Source of the DNA: Chryseobacterium gotjawalense
GTDB taxonomy: Bacteria; Bacteroidota; Bacteroidia; Flavobacteriales; Weeksellaceae
NCBI RefSeq assembly: GCF_030012525.1
Contig: NZ_CP124855.1
Coordinates: 2,170,001 to 2,234,000, forward strand
Direction of reading: 5' to 3'
DNA length: 64,000 nt
The translations under genes were made by a program, and so were the position numbers. Every line of letters starts with the position of its first letter. Position 1 is the first letter of the stretch. Below the pieces are notes generated by a model. That model had not been told where the DNA came from and ran no database searches. It worked only from the letters and a program-made list of their open reading frames with translations. Below are positions 43,979-52,427 of this stretch, in pieces.

Positions 43979-46537
43979 TTATCTTAATTGTAGTTTTTCC
44001 ACTGCAGTTGCTTGTACAGCGCTTGTTCCAGGTGAATTTGGAGATGTTGGTCTTCCATTTCTACGGTTGGAGCCTGGTACACTTGGGGGGTCATCGCCTT
44101 CTATTGAAGGTATTCCCTTCTGGCTTTCCACCGGAGCAGCGGGCTGTTTAGAATTAATTACATTTCCTGAGTCATCGGTCGCTTCTACTTCTAAATCACT
44201 TTTCAGATACTTCAGCATTTCTTTGGCTTTTTCACCTTCAGGAGTTTTGGCGTAGTTCAACGCAATTTGTTCTAACTGTAAAATCATGATTTCTTTGCCG
44301 GCAGTTTTTCCGCTGTTAAACGCATTTAACAAAGAAAACTTTGGAACCAGCGCGTCTTTCGGATATTTCTCCAAGGCAGCATCAATCAAAGTTCTGCTTT
44401 CGTTATACTTTTCTTTATCATAAAGATCGAATGCCTGAGCGTATAACTTTTCTACTTCTTCGGCCGATTGTGAGAACGAATTGTTTTTAGGATTTCGAAC
44501 AAATTCCGCATAAGAAGTATAAGGATATTCATCTAAAATCATCTGCTTTGCCCGTTCTGCAGCAGCTGGGTTTTTCTCATAATTAAAGGCGAAAATCTGA
44601 TACAGTGCCTGAAGTTTAAGATCTTCTTCCGGCTGGGTATCGACCAGATTATAGAGGGTTTTTGTCGCAAGCGGCGTATCAGAAAAGTAAGTTTCATACA
44701 TTCTTCCTATTCCTAAACTGGCAGTGTCTCTGGCTTTTTTCAAGGCTAAAATATCTGCCGTTTTTGTCGGTATTTTCTCGATATAAAAAATTGGTTCCAG
44801 TCTTCTGGGATCCGGTGCAGCCGTAATTCCCATCGCTTCATTTTTCAGATCTTCTATGGAAGCACTTCTGGCTGAAGTTCGCCAGTTATCATTCAGAGAA
44901 CGGTTTCCCCAGATTTGTTTAAAGGAAGATTCTCCTTTTGCAACCGTACCGAGATTGGCGAAATAAAAACCACCTCTGTTTGAACCAAAGTCTTCGAAAC
45001 CACCTGTCTTTCCTGCGAAAAGTGAAGTGGCAGAATAATCTCCCGTATCAAAACCTTTGCCTCTTTCCTCTTTCTTTCGCTGCAATTCTTCGCGCGCTTC
45101 CTTCGTTTTTATACTTTCAATATATTTGTTAAAGTATGCAATTCTTTCTTCCTCAGGCATTTTAGTTAAAGCTAAAATACTGTCATTCCTTTTAATTAAA
45201 TAATAATTCGCAGAAACTTTTTTAATGTTTTCCGATTGTTCTTCCAAAAGAATTTTTGCAGGCTGATAAGTCATTACGGCTAATGAAGAATCGTAAAAGG
45301 CACCGGCAGAAAGATAGTCGCTGTCTTCAAAATAGGCTTTTCCAATTTCGTAATAAGTTAAGCCGCGAACTTGTGGATCAGAAACCTTCTCTTTGAGAGA
45401 TTGGGTAAAAAACTCTTTTGCTTCTTCATTTTTTCCGGCTTTTTTTGCCATTAAACCCAACGCGTAATAGAACTCATTTTTACGGGAAGCGTAGGTTCCT
45501 TTTTTACTTATTTTTTCTAAATAAGATTTGGCGCCTTGGTAATCGTCATCTTTTCTGTTAAAGGTTTTTGCGGTTTCAATTTGCGATTTCACTTCAAATT
45601 CGAAGTCATTGGCATTTTTGTAAGCCAACGCGAAACTTTCTCTGGCTTCTTCATTTCTACCGAGTTCTGATAAAATCTGTCCGCGCAAAAACGCTATTCT
45701 GCTTCGTAATTTTCGGTTTTTATTAATGACGTACGCGCCATCAAGTTCGTTTACGGCATCCTGTTTTTTACCGGATTGCAATAACATTTCAGAATAGTAT
45801 ATTTCTAAAAGTTTACGGTATTCTTTTTTGATTTTGCTTTTTTTCAAATCCGAGAAAACCTCTTCTGCACGGTGATAATCTTCCATTTTAGAATAAGCCT
45901 GTGCCTGATAAATCCGGGCCAAAGGAATTCTTTTATCTTTTCTCATATTGGCAAAAACAAAGTTCAGCCCGTCTAAAGCTTCCAATGGTTTATTTCTGTA
46001 TAATCTCGATTGGGCCAACAGAATATAAGCATCGAACATTTTTTTGTTTTTCTCCTCGCCGCCTTTCATAACTGAATAGTTGGCGATGGCTTTCAGGGCT
46101 TTTGCTTCCGAAATTTCCAGGATATAAGCGCCTTTTCTCGCTCCGGAATTCTGTCCATTAATGGCGTAAGATCCTGGCGAACCCAATGATGATGAAGCTC
46201 CCGGGGGAGAAGGTGGACCTGAATTTCTATTTCTACTTACTGCTGATAATTCTGAACTCGCTGGATCATTCCCAAACATTCCACCTGAATTCGACTGAAA
46301 ATTGGTTCCCAGAGGTTGCTCATCATAAGTCAATAACTGAATATACGGCGCATAGAAATTGTCTTTATGGGCTTTGTCTCTGTTTTTTAATTCCGTTTCC
46401 AGCGCATCTTTACTGTTAAAGAGCGTATTGTAATAAGAGAAAAATCCTTTCATCAATACAGAATCATTCGTCTTTTTTCGGGTGGAACACGAATTAAAAA
46501 CCGTGACTGTTAAAAGGAAAAGTATCGTTTTTTTCAT
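43979..46537 (-). CDS. sprE: SprE/PorW-type TPR lipoprotein of type IX secretion and gliding
   Basis: The 852-residue protein has a lipoprotein signal (about 1-17, lipobox FNSCS), followed by the SprE-like start SYYNTLFNSKDALE. Many tetratricopeptide-like helix pairs run from about 150 to 460 and again from about 590 to 790. A low-complexity Ser/Gly/Asn stretch lies at about 78-130, and the proline-rich C-terminus ends near residue 850. SprE (Flavobacterium) and PorW (Porphyromonas) are outer membrane lipoproteins needed for type IX secretion and gliding. No other T9SS genes are nearby. Confidence 0.87.
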   Translation of the reverse strand: MKKTILFLLTVTVFNSCSTRKKTNDSVLMKGFFSYYNTLFNSKDALETELKNRDKAHKDNFYAPYIQLLTYDEQPLGTNFQSNSGGMFGNDPASSELSAVSRNRNSGPPSPPGASSSLGSPGSYAINGQNSGARKGAYILEISEAKALKAIANYSVMKGGEEKNKKMFDAYILLAQSRLYRNKPLEALDGLNFVFANMRKDKRIPLARIYQAQAYSKMEDYHRAEEVFSDLKKSKIKKEYRKLLEIYYSEMLLQSGKKQDAVNELDGAYVINKNRKLRSRIAFLRGQILSELGRNEEARESFALAYKNANDFEFEVKSQIETAKTFNRKDDDYQGAKSYLEKISKKGTYASRKNEFYYALGLMAKKAGKNEEAKEFFTQSLKEKVSDPQVRGLTYYEIGKAYFEDSDYLSAGAFYDSSLAVMTYQPAKILLEEQSENIKKVSANYYLIKRNDSILALTKMPEEERIAYFNKYIESIKTKEAREELQRKKEERGKGFDTGDYSATSLFAGKTGGFEDFGSNRGGFYFANLGTVAKGESSFKQIWGNRSLNDNWRTSARSASIEDLKNEAMGITAAPDPRRLEPIFYIEKIPTKTADILALKKARDTASLGIGRMYETYFSDTPLATKTLYNLVDTQPEEDLKLQALYQIFAFNYEKNPAAAERAKQMILDEYPYTSYAEFVRNPKNNSFSQSAEEVEKLYAQAFDLYDKEKYNESRTLIDAALEKYPKDALVPKFSLLNAFNSGKTAGKEIMILQLEQIALNYAKTPEGEKAKEMLKYLKSDLEVEATDDSGNVINSKQPAAPVESQKGIPSIEGDDPPSVPGSNRRNGRPTSPNSPGTSAVQATAVEKLQLR

Positions 46538-46614
46538 TATCAGATAATAACTTTCAAATCAGTATTTTATTATTAAAATACCCGTTAATTTTGTAAAAAT
46601 AATGATTTTTTGTT

Positions 46615-47184
46615 TTAGGAAGAGGCTTGTTCGAAATCTTTTAAAAGAGAGTAGATCAAATGGGTTGGCAGTCCCATAATAGTGTAGAAACTCCCCTGGA
46701 TATTTTTGATTTTTGTCATCCCCAACCATTCCTGAATTCCATAACTTCCTGCCTTGTCAAATGGTTTGTATTTTTCAATATAAAAATCTAACTCTTCATT
46801 ATTAATGTTATCAAATTCAACATGAGCAACATCGGTTCTGGTAACTGTTTTTGTTAAAGTTTTCAACGTAATTCCGGTATAAACCTGATGCGTTTTCCCG
46901 GAAAGCTTCTGCAACATTTCTTTGGCGTGAACTTCATCTTTCGGCTTTCCCAAAATTTCTTCATCAAGCGCAACAATGGTGTCTGCCGTGATTAATAACT
47001 CGCCTTCTTTTAAAGACCGAAATGCATCTGATTTTAATTCTGAAAGATAAGCAGCGATTTTATCGACTGCTAAACCGGCAGGATAAATTTCGTCACAATC
47101 CACAGAAACAACTTCGAAACCGAAACCTAATTCTTTTAATAATTCTTTTCTACGCGGTGAATTTGAGGCTAATAATATTTTCAT
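46615..47184 (-). CDS. Maf family nucleoside triphosphate pyrophosphatase
   Basis: Maf proteins hydrolyse non-canonical or excess NTPs (dTTP/UTP or m7GTP) to monophosphates. The 189-residue protein has ILLASNSPRRKELLKELG (about 3-20), LITADTIVALD (catalytic Asp about 70), KTHQVYTGI and DKAGSYGIQEWLG (about 145-157). The last motif fits the YhdE/dTTP-UTP subgroup. Its start lies 21 bp after the phosphatase gene of the same minus-strand group. Confidence 0.92.
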   Translation of the reverse strand: MKILLASNSPRRKELLKELGFGFEVVSVDCDEIYPAGLAVDKIAAYLSELKSDAFRSLKEGELLITADTIVALDEEILGKPKDEVHAKEMLQKLSGKTHQVYTGITLKTLTKTVTRTDVAHVEFDNINNEELDFYIEKYKPFDKAGSYGIQEWLGMTKIKNIQGSFYTIMGLPTHLIYSLLKDFEQASS

Positions 47185-47205
47185 ATAAAGTTTAAAATCA
47201 ATTAA

Positions 47206-47724
47206 TTAAGTGCTTCGTGTATCGTCTTCCAGCCATTTTCCCTGAACTTTCATGACCTGTTCGATGACATCCCGGACCGCTCCTTTCCCACCCTGAACCG
47301 GCGATATATAATGGGACATCAATTTTATTTCAGCCACCGAATTTTCGGGACACGCTGAAATTCCGGAAATTTTCATCATTCCGAGATCGGGTAAATCGTC
47401 GCCCATGGTTAGAATTTCATGGTTTTGCAAATCGTATTTCTTTTTGAATTCTTCAAATTTTTCCAGTTTATCGCCAATTTTCGCATAATAGTCGGTAATT
47501 CCCAAATAGTTAATTCTGTTTCTCACCATGGGATCATCGCCACCGGTAATTACACAAATCGGATAATTGTACTTTCTGGCTTTTACTACGGCGTAACCAT
47601 CGAGTACATTCATCACGCGGCACATGCTTCCATCGGGCATCAGATATACGCTTCCATCCGTAAAAACGCCGTCAACATCAAATACAAAGGCTTTTATTTT
47701 TTTTAAATTCGATTTATAACTCAT
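47206..47724 (-). CDS. KdsC-like HAD phosphatase (Kdo-8-phosphate phosphatase family)
   Basis: The 172-residue protein is a small cap-less C0 HAD phosphatase. Motif I is FVFDVDGVFTDGS (Asp at about 16 and 18), motif II ICVITGGDD, and motif IV MGDDLPDLGMM (about 114-124), with the ending GGKGAVRDVIEQVM typical of KdsC. KdsC dephosphorylates Kdo-8-P in lipopolysaccharide core synthesis; no kds gene is next to it here. Its start overlaps the end of the upstream gene by 11 nt. Confidence 0.88.
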   Translation of the reverse strand: MSYKSNLKKIKAFVFDVDGVFTDGSVYLMPDGSMCRVMNVLDGYAVVKARKYNYPICVITGGDDPMVRNRINYLGITDYYAKIGDKLEKFEEFKKKYDLQNHEILTMGDDLPDLGMMKISGISACPENSVAEIKLMSHYISPVQGGKGAVRDVIEQVMKVQGKWLEDDTRST

Positions 47725-48466
47725 ACATTTTCTTTATCGATTCATTCATTATTTTATAAATTTTCAACTGCTCTTCACTGGTGATCAGTTCTTCATGAAG
47801 TTTCAAAACCCGTTGGTCATTTCTTACCGCCGGCCCTGTTTGTGCCAGTTTAGGTTCTAAGATTTCTATTTTCTCCGTAGTTTCTTTAATTAAAGGTAAA
47901 AAATAGTCAAACGGAATTTCCTGTGAATCCGAAATTTCTTTGGCTCTTGCAAAAAGATGGTTCACAAAATTACAGGCAAAAACCGCAGTCAGGTGAATAT
48001 ATTTTCTCTTCTCATAAGTTGAAACCATTACTTTTTCTGAAATATTTAAGGCTAGGTTTTTCAACAATTCTAAATCCTGATTATTTTCCGCTTCAACAAA
48101 AAAAGGAATTTCAGAATAGGTGATATTCTTTGATTTGGAGAAAGTCTGTAGCGGATAGAAATTGGCTTTCCGGTAATTTCCTTCTAGAATTTCTATCGGT
48201 AAAGATCCTGAAGTATGCGCTACCAGGCACTTTTCATTCGTTATTAATTTTGAAACTTCTCCGATAGCACTATCACTTACGCAGATAAAGTATAGATCGG
48301 CATCTGCTAAATAGTTGGTAGAAAAGGGAATTTGTAATTGTTGGGAAATAGTTTTTAAATCGCTTTCGTTTCGTCCAAAAATCTGGGAAACCGGAATTTT
48401 ATTCTCTTGAAATGCCCTGGCCAAATGGGAGGCAACATTTCCAGAACCGATGATGACAATCTTCAT
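47714..48466 (-). CDS. Rossmann-like protein with DUF2520 domain
   Basis: The 250-residue protein starts at the ATG ending at 48466; the longer frame begins at TTG-type codons. An N-terminal Rossmann domain (IVIIGSGNVASHLARAF) resembles F420-dependent NADP reductases and prephenate dehydrogenases, with VAHTSGSLPIEIL. The C-terminal DUF2520 helical domain contains YIHLTAVFACNFVNHLFARA and TGPAVRNDQRVLKLH. Such proteins look like oxidoreductases, but no substrate is known. It overlaps the KdsC-like gene, so they are probably translated together. Confidence 0.88.
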   Translation of the reverse strand: MKIVIIGSGNVASHLARAFQENKIPVSQIFGRNESDLKTISQQLQIPFSTNYLADADLYFICVSDSAIGEVSKLITNEKCLVAHTSGSLPIEILEGNYRKANFYPLQTFSKSKNITYSEIPFFVEAENNQDLELLKNLALNISEKVMVSTYEKRKYIHLTAVFACNFVNHLFARAKEISDSQEIPFDYFLPLIKETTEKIEILEPKLAQTGPAVRNDQRVLKLHEELITSEEQLKIYKIMNESIKKMYEL

Positions 48467-48569
48467 AAAAAGGAATATGAACAAAGATACTTATTTTGGT
48501 TTGGACTAAAAATTGAAGTGTTATTTAACTTTTGAATATATTTACCATCCAAACCACGTAAGCATCTCC

Positions 48570-49121
48570 ATGAAGATACATGAAACCGAAATTATCCAGT
48601 TGATGTCCAGCGAAAAATCCCGTGAAAAAGGAGTTCGCCTGATGATGGATGCTTATCAGAGCAGGTTATATTGGCATATCAGGAGGTTTGTAGTGGATCA
48701 CGATTTGGCGCAGGATATTTTGCAGGACACTTTTATTAAAGCCTATCAAAATTTTCACCAGTTCAAACAGGAAAGTCAGTTATACACCTGGCTTTATCGG
48801 ATTGCAACGAATGAATCCTTGCAGCAATTGAACAAAATGAAAAAAATGCAGAAATCCGATGAAGATTCTACCAATCATTTGCAAAATTTAGTAGCAGATA
48901 ATGTACAGCCTGATGCAGATGAAATTCAGGTTTTGCTGCAAAAGGCAATTAATACCCTGCCCGAGAAACAGAAATTAGTTTTCAATATGAGGTATTATGA
49001 CGATTTGCCTTACGAAGAGATCTCTCAGATTTTGGATATGTCGGTGGGTACATTGAAAACCAATTACCACTATGCCAAGCAGAAAGTAGAAGATTTTATA
49101 AAACAGAATTACACAGAATAA
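48570..49121 (+). CDS. RNA polymerase sigma factor, sigma-70 family ECF type
   Basis: The 183-residue protein starts at the ATG at 48570; an in-frame TTG further up is less likely. Region 2 is seen in DHDLAQDILQDTFIKAYQNF and QLYTWLYRIATNE, region 4 in LPEKQKLVFNMRYYDDLPYE and VGTLKTNYHYAKQKVEDFI. There is no region 1 or 3, as in ECF factors. It is followed by a membrane protein (12 bp) and a secreted protein (9 bp), the usual layout of a sigma factor with its own envelope regulators. Confidence 0.95.
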   Translation: MKIHETEIIQLMSSEKSREKGVRLMMDAYQSRLYWHIRRFVVDHDLAQDILQDTFIKAYQNFHQFKQESQLYTWLYRIATNESLQQLNKMKKMQKSDEDSTNHLQNLVADNVQPDADEIQVLLQKAINTLPEKQKLVFNMRYYDDLPYEEISQILDMSVGTLKTNYHYAKQKVEDFIKQNYTE

Positions 49122-49133
49122 GAGCCTTTAGAA

Positions 49134-49679
49134 ATGAAAGAATTTGATATCGAAAAATTAAAACGGGAAAATGTTTTCAGAACGCCTGATGGTTTTTTTG
49201 AAGACATGCAAAACAAAGTGCTGCAGGAAACTGTTCCTTTATCACGTGGTAGGATTATAAATTTAGATTGGGCATACGGAGCGGCGGCTGCAGTTGCACT
49301 TTTACTTGGAATAACTGTTTTTATTAATTCAGAAGGTGGAGTAGAATCTCAGTTGACCAGTCAAAAATCTTCCAGTGAAAGTAGTTCTGCAACTTATACA
49401 TTATCAGATAATAAACCTCAGACTGAAGAAGCAGTTGCATTACAGATTTTGGAAAAAGATTTAACTTTTGTGGCTCACTCTGATCAGAAAGTAAGTAAAG
49501 AGCAGCAAGTCACTATTTCAACAAAAGGAAATGCGGGTTTTGCCAATCAAAATAAACAGAAAATCTCACCAAATCCTGAAGTTCAGGTAGATCAGATACT
49601 TGCAGGTTTCACTTCGGCAGAATTGGCAGCTGTTGGGAGAAATACAGAACAAGACATTTATCTGGATTTGTACAATTAA
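49134..49679 (+). CDS. Putative anti-sigma membrane protein
   Basis: The 181-residue protein has a cytoplasmic N-terminal part (1-45) with the motif FRTPDGFFEDMQNKVL seen in flavobacterial proteins of this type. One membrane helix (about 46-63, WAYGAAAAVALLLGITVF) and a Ser/Gln-rich periplasmic tail follow. There is no zinc-binding HxxxCxxC motif. Position directly after the sigma factor and topology suggest it holds the sigma factor at the membrane. This is an inference; sequence similarity to known anti-sigma factors is weak. Confidence 0.65.
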   Translation: MKEFDIEKLKRENVFRTPDGFFEDMQNKVLQETVPLSRGRIINLDWAYGAAAAVALLLGITVFINSEGGVESQLTSQKSSSESSSATYTLSDNKPQTEEAVALQILEKDLTFVAHSDQKVSKEQQVTISTKGNAGFANQNKQKISPNPEVQVDQILAGFTSAELAAVGRNTEQDIYLDLYN

Positions 49680-49688
49680 AATATCAGC

Positions 49689-50198
49689 ATGAAAAAAATA
49701 GCAGCAGCGTTAATTCTCATTTTAGCAGTTCAGTTTAGTTTTGCACAGCAACTAAGCTATGACTGGAAAAGTATGAAGCCGGAGCAAAGAAAAGAAGTGA
49801 TTCAGAAAATGAATCCAAATGAAAGGATGTCTCTTTTGAAAGAGTTTCGCGAGAAAATGATTATCGCCGAATTAGCAGTTCCGCAAAATAGTCAACCGGA
49901 ATTTATTCAGCTTTATACCCAATATCAGGACAGACAAAACGATATAAAATCGAAGTTTACCCCCAGTGAAGATTACGAAAATATGACTGATGAGGAAGCG
50001 ACCAAGCAACTTAATCAAAGTTTTGAGGTTGGTCAGCAACTTCTCGACAACAGAAAAAATTACGCGCAAAAATTCATGAAAGTAATTTCCCCGCAACAGG
50101 TTTTAAAAATGTATCAGACCGAAGGGAAAATGCGCAACAAAATATTAGATAAAAAACAAGCCGGACCCAACAATCCGAGTCCGCAGCGCAGGCGATAA
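49689..50198 (+). CDS. Secreted protein of the sigma cassette, sensor-like
   Basis: The 169-residue protein has a signal peptide (about 1-19, ending FSFAQ) and an otherwise helical, charged mature domain (for example PEQRKEVIQKMNPNERMSLL and NYAQKFMKVISPQQVLKMY), ending in a basic PSPQRRR tail. Similar third genes in flavobacterial sigma cassettes resemble Spy/CpxP periplasmic chaperone-like proteins and are annotated as sensors of ECF sigma activity. No LTxxQ repeats are clear. The role is inferred from context. Confidence 0.65.
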   Translation: MKKIAAALILILAVQFSFAQQLSYDWKSMKPEQRKEVIQKMNPNERMSLLKEFREKMIIAELAVPQNSQPEFIQLYTQYQDRQNDIKSKFTPSEDYENMTDEEATKQLNQSFEVGQQLLDNRKNYAQKFMKVISPQQVLKMYQTEGKMRNKILDKKQAGPNNPSPQRRR

Positions 50199-50225
50199 TA
50201 ATAGTTTATTTTTTTAATGTTTGAG

Positions 50226-50255
50226 CGACCTCTATAATTTTTTTTGTAGAGGTCG
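50226..50255 (+). terminator. Hairpin after the sigma cassette
   Basis: CGACCTCTA/TAGAGGTCG, 9-bp perfect arms with a T-rich loop, 27 bp after the stop. The following T-run is short, so termination strength is uncertain. Confidence 0.55.
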
Positions 50256-50277
50256 TTCTTATTTTGCCAATCCCTAT

Positions 50278-50381
50278 CCAATGCTCGAGATCTGGTCTTC
50301 AGCACCACTCCTCATGCATCAACTTCCCTCTGAGAACGGCAGGGTTTCCGTTTCAATCGCTATCGCTACAGCAACCTTACG
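50278..50381 (-). repeat. Possible divergent copy of the dispersed repeat family
   Basis: On the minus strand the spacer upstream of lepA reads GTAGCGATAGCGATTGAAAC GG..., resembling the GCCCCGAT-GAA-GG start of the family. The rest has diverged too far for a firm call. Confidence 0.25.
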
Positions 50382-50410
50382 AAACTATTATAAAATCCAC
50401 CAAAAAAGAT

Positions 50411-50418
50411 TAAATTTG
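50411..50418 (+). promoter_or_regulatory. Putative lepA promoter -7 element
   Basis: TAAATTTG fits TAnnTTTG, 19 bp before the lepA ATG. Confidence 0.55.
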
Positions 50419-50437
50419 CACCTTACGATAATTATAG

Positions 50438-52234
50438 ATGAAGAACATAAGGAACTTTTGCATCATTGCACATATTGACCACGGTAAATCCACTTTGGCA
50501 GACCGGCTTTTGGAATACACCCATACGGTAACCCAAAGAGAACTCCAGTCCCAAACACTGGATGATATGGATATTGAAAAAGAGCGTGGAATTACCATTA
50601 AATCACACGCCATTCAAATGGATTATGAATTAAATGGTGAAAAATATATTCTTAATTTGATTGACACTCCGGGACACGTAGATTTTTCTTACGAAGTTTC
50701 CCGTTCGATTGCAGCCTGTGAAGGTGCGCTTCTAATCGTTGATGCCGCACAAAGTATTCAGGCACAGACGATAAGCAATTTATATTTGGCGTTAGAAAAT
50801 AATTTAACGATCATTCCTATTTTGAATAAAATCGATTTGCCCTCTGCAAATCCGGAAGAAGTTACCGATGAAATTATGAACCTGATCGGTTGTGAATATG
50901 AAGACGTTTTGCGCGTTTCCGGAAAAACAGGCGAAGGCGTTCTTGAATTATTAGAACATATTGTCAATAGAATTCCAGCACCGGTCGGTAATGAAGACGG
51001 GCCGCTTCAAGCCTTGATTTTTGACTCTGTTTACAATCCATTCCGTGGAATTGAAGCTTATTTCAAAGTCGTTAACGGAAGCATTAAAAAAGGTCAGCGG
51101 ATTAAATTCATGGCGACCAACAAAATGTACGAAGCCGATGAAGTTGGAACGTTAAAACTAAAACAAACACCGAAAGCTGAAATTAAAACGGGCGACGTAG
51201 GTTATATTATTTCTGGGATCAAAGATGCCCGTGAAGTAAAAGTAGGAGATACCATCACCACTTTTGAAAAGGGAGCAGCTGAACCCATCGACGGTTTTGA
51301 AGAAGTGAAACCAATGGTTTTCGCCGGAATTTATCCCATAGAATCAGAGGATTTTGAAGAACTGCGTTTCTCTTTAGAAAAACTCCGTTTGAATGATGCC
51401 TCCTTGGTTTTCGAACCGGAAAGTTCTGCAGCACTTGGATTTGGTTTCCGTTGTGGATTCCTCGGAATGCTTCACATGGAGATCGTACAGGAAAGACTCG
51501 ATCGGGAGTTCAACATGGATGTTATTACAACTGTTCCCAACGTTTCTTACCACGGTTATACCAAAAGAGATCCAGACACCATGATCTTGATCAACAACCC
51601 ATCTGAGATGACGGATCCTATGACCATGGATCGTGTGGAGGAGCCTTTTATCAAAGCATCCATCATTACCAAATCTGATTATGTGGGCGCGGTAATGACT
51701 TTGTGTATCGAAAAAAGAGGCGAAATTGTGAACCAAAGTTATTTGACTTCAGACAGAGTAGAGCTGGTTTTCAATATGCCTTTGGCAGAAGTTGTTTTCG
51801 ACTTTTATGACCGTTTGAAATCGGTTTCCAAAGGGTACGCCTCCTTCGATTATCATCCGATCGGTTTCCGCGCTTCCAAATTGGTGAAGATGGATATTCT
51901 GATCAATGGCGATATGGTCGACGCACTTTCTTCTTTGATCCACGACAGCAATGCATATTATATCGGAAAAAGAATGTGCGAAAAATTGCGCGAACTCATC
52001 CCGAGACAACAGTTTGATATTGCCATTCAGGCAGCTTTGGGAGCGAAAGTGATCGCCAGAGAAACCATCAAAGCATTAAGAAAAGACGTTACCGCAAAAT
52101 GTTATGGTGGAGATATTTCACGAAAACGAAAATTGTTGGAAAAACAAAAAGAAGGGAAAAAGAAAATGAAGCAAATCGGTAGAGTAGAGGTTCCACAATC
52201 GGCATTTATGGCGGTTTTGAAACTGAATGATTAA
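50438..52234 (+). CDS. lepA: Elongation factor 4 (LepA), ribosome back-translocase GTPase
   Basis: The 598-residue GTPase has [18 protein letters not shown] (P-loop, about 8-25), the switch [32 protein letters not shown], and domains II, III and V of EF-G-like factors. The LepA-specific C-terminal domain carries [18 protein letters not shown] and ends [16 protein letters not shown]. It acts on stalled or initiating ribosomes. Full length, single gene, own promoter and terminator. Confidence 0.98.
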   Translation: MKNIRNFCIIAHIDHGKSTLADRLLEYTHTVTQRELQSQTLDDMDIEKERGITIKSHAIQMDYELNGEKYILNLIDTPGHVDFSYEVSRSIAACEGALLIVDAAQSIQAQTISNLYLALENNLTIIPILNKIDLPSANPEEVTDEIMNLIGCEYEDVLRVSGKTGEGVLELLEHIVNRIPAPVGNEDGPLQALIFDSVYNPFRGIEAYFKVVNGSIKKGQRIKFMATNKMYEADEVGTLKLKQTPKAEIKTGDVGYIISGIKDAREVKVGDTITTFEKGAAEPIDGFEEVKPMVFAGIYPIESEDFEELRFSLEKLRLNDASLVFEPESSAALGFGFRCGFLGMLHMEIVQERLDREFNMDVITTVPNVSYHGYTKRDPDTMILINNPSEMTDPMTMDRVEEPFIKASIITKSDYVGAVMTLCIEKRGEIVNQSYLTSDRVELVFNMPLAEVVFDFYDRLKSVSKGYASFDYHPIGFRASKLVKMDILINGDMVDALSSLIHDSNAYYIGKRMCEKLRELIPRQQFDIAIQAALGAKVIARETIKALRKDVTAKCYGGDISRKRKLLEKQKEGKKKMKQIGRVEVPQSAFMAVLKLND

Positions 52235-52242
52235 AATTATTT

Positions 52243-52325
52243 GGGCGCCTTAATCCGCCTTCCACTCCCGCTTTTTTCTTCCTCATTCTTCGTCAGAAAA
52301 AGAGCTCCGTTCAAGTCGGGGCGCA
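52243..52325 (-). repeat. Dispersed hairpin repeat family, divergent copy 4
   Basis: On the minus strand this starts GCGCCCCGACTTGAACGG, has a hairpin from CTTTTTCTGACGAAGAATGA to AGGAAGAAAAAAG, and ends GCGGGAGTGGAAGGCGG. It keeps the CCCCGA-TGAA-GG start and the AGCGG-type second half but differs more than copies 1-3. It lies just after lepA. Confidence 0.5.
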
Positions 52326-52363
52326 GATTTTCACTCGATCAAAATTTTGATTAATATATATAT

Positions 52364-52391
52364 AATTCCTGAATCCGTTCAGGAATTTTTT
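52364..52391 (+). terminator. lepA terminator
   Basis: Perfect 10-bp hairpin AATTCCTGAA/TTCAGGAATT, loop TCCG, followed by a T run. Confidence 0.85.
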
Positions 52392-52414
52392 ATTTAAATT
52401 CGTACCACCTATTT

Positions 52415-52422
52415 TAAATTTG
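52415..52422 (+). promoter_or_regulatory. Putative promoter of the M14 peptidase
   Basis: TAAATTTG fits TAnnTTTG but ends only 5 bp before the ATG, so the transcript could be leaderless or the true start could lie elsewhere. Confidence 0.45.
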
Positions 52423-52427
52423 TTTCT

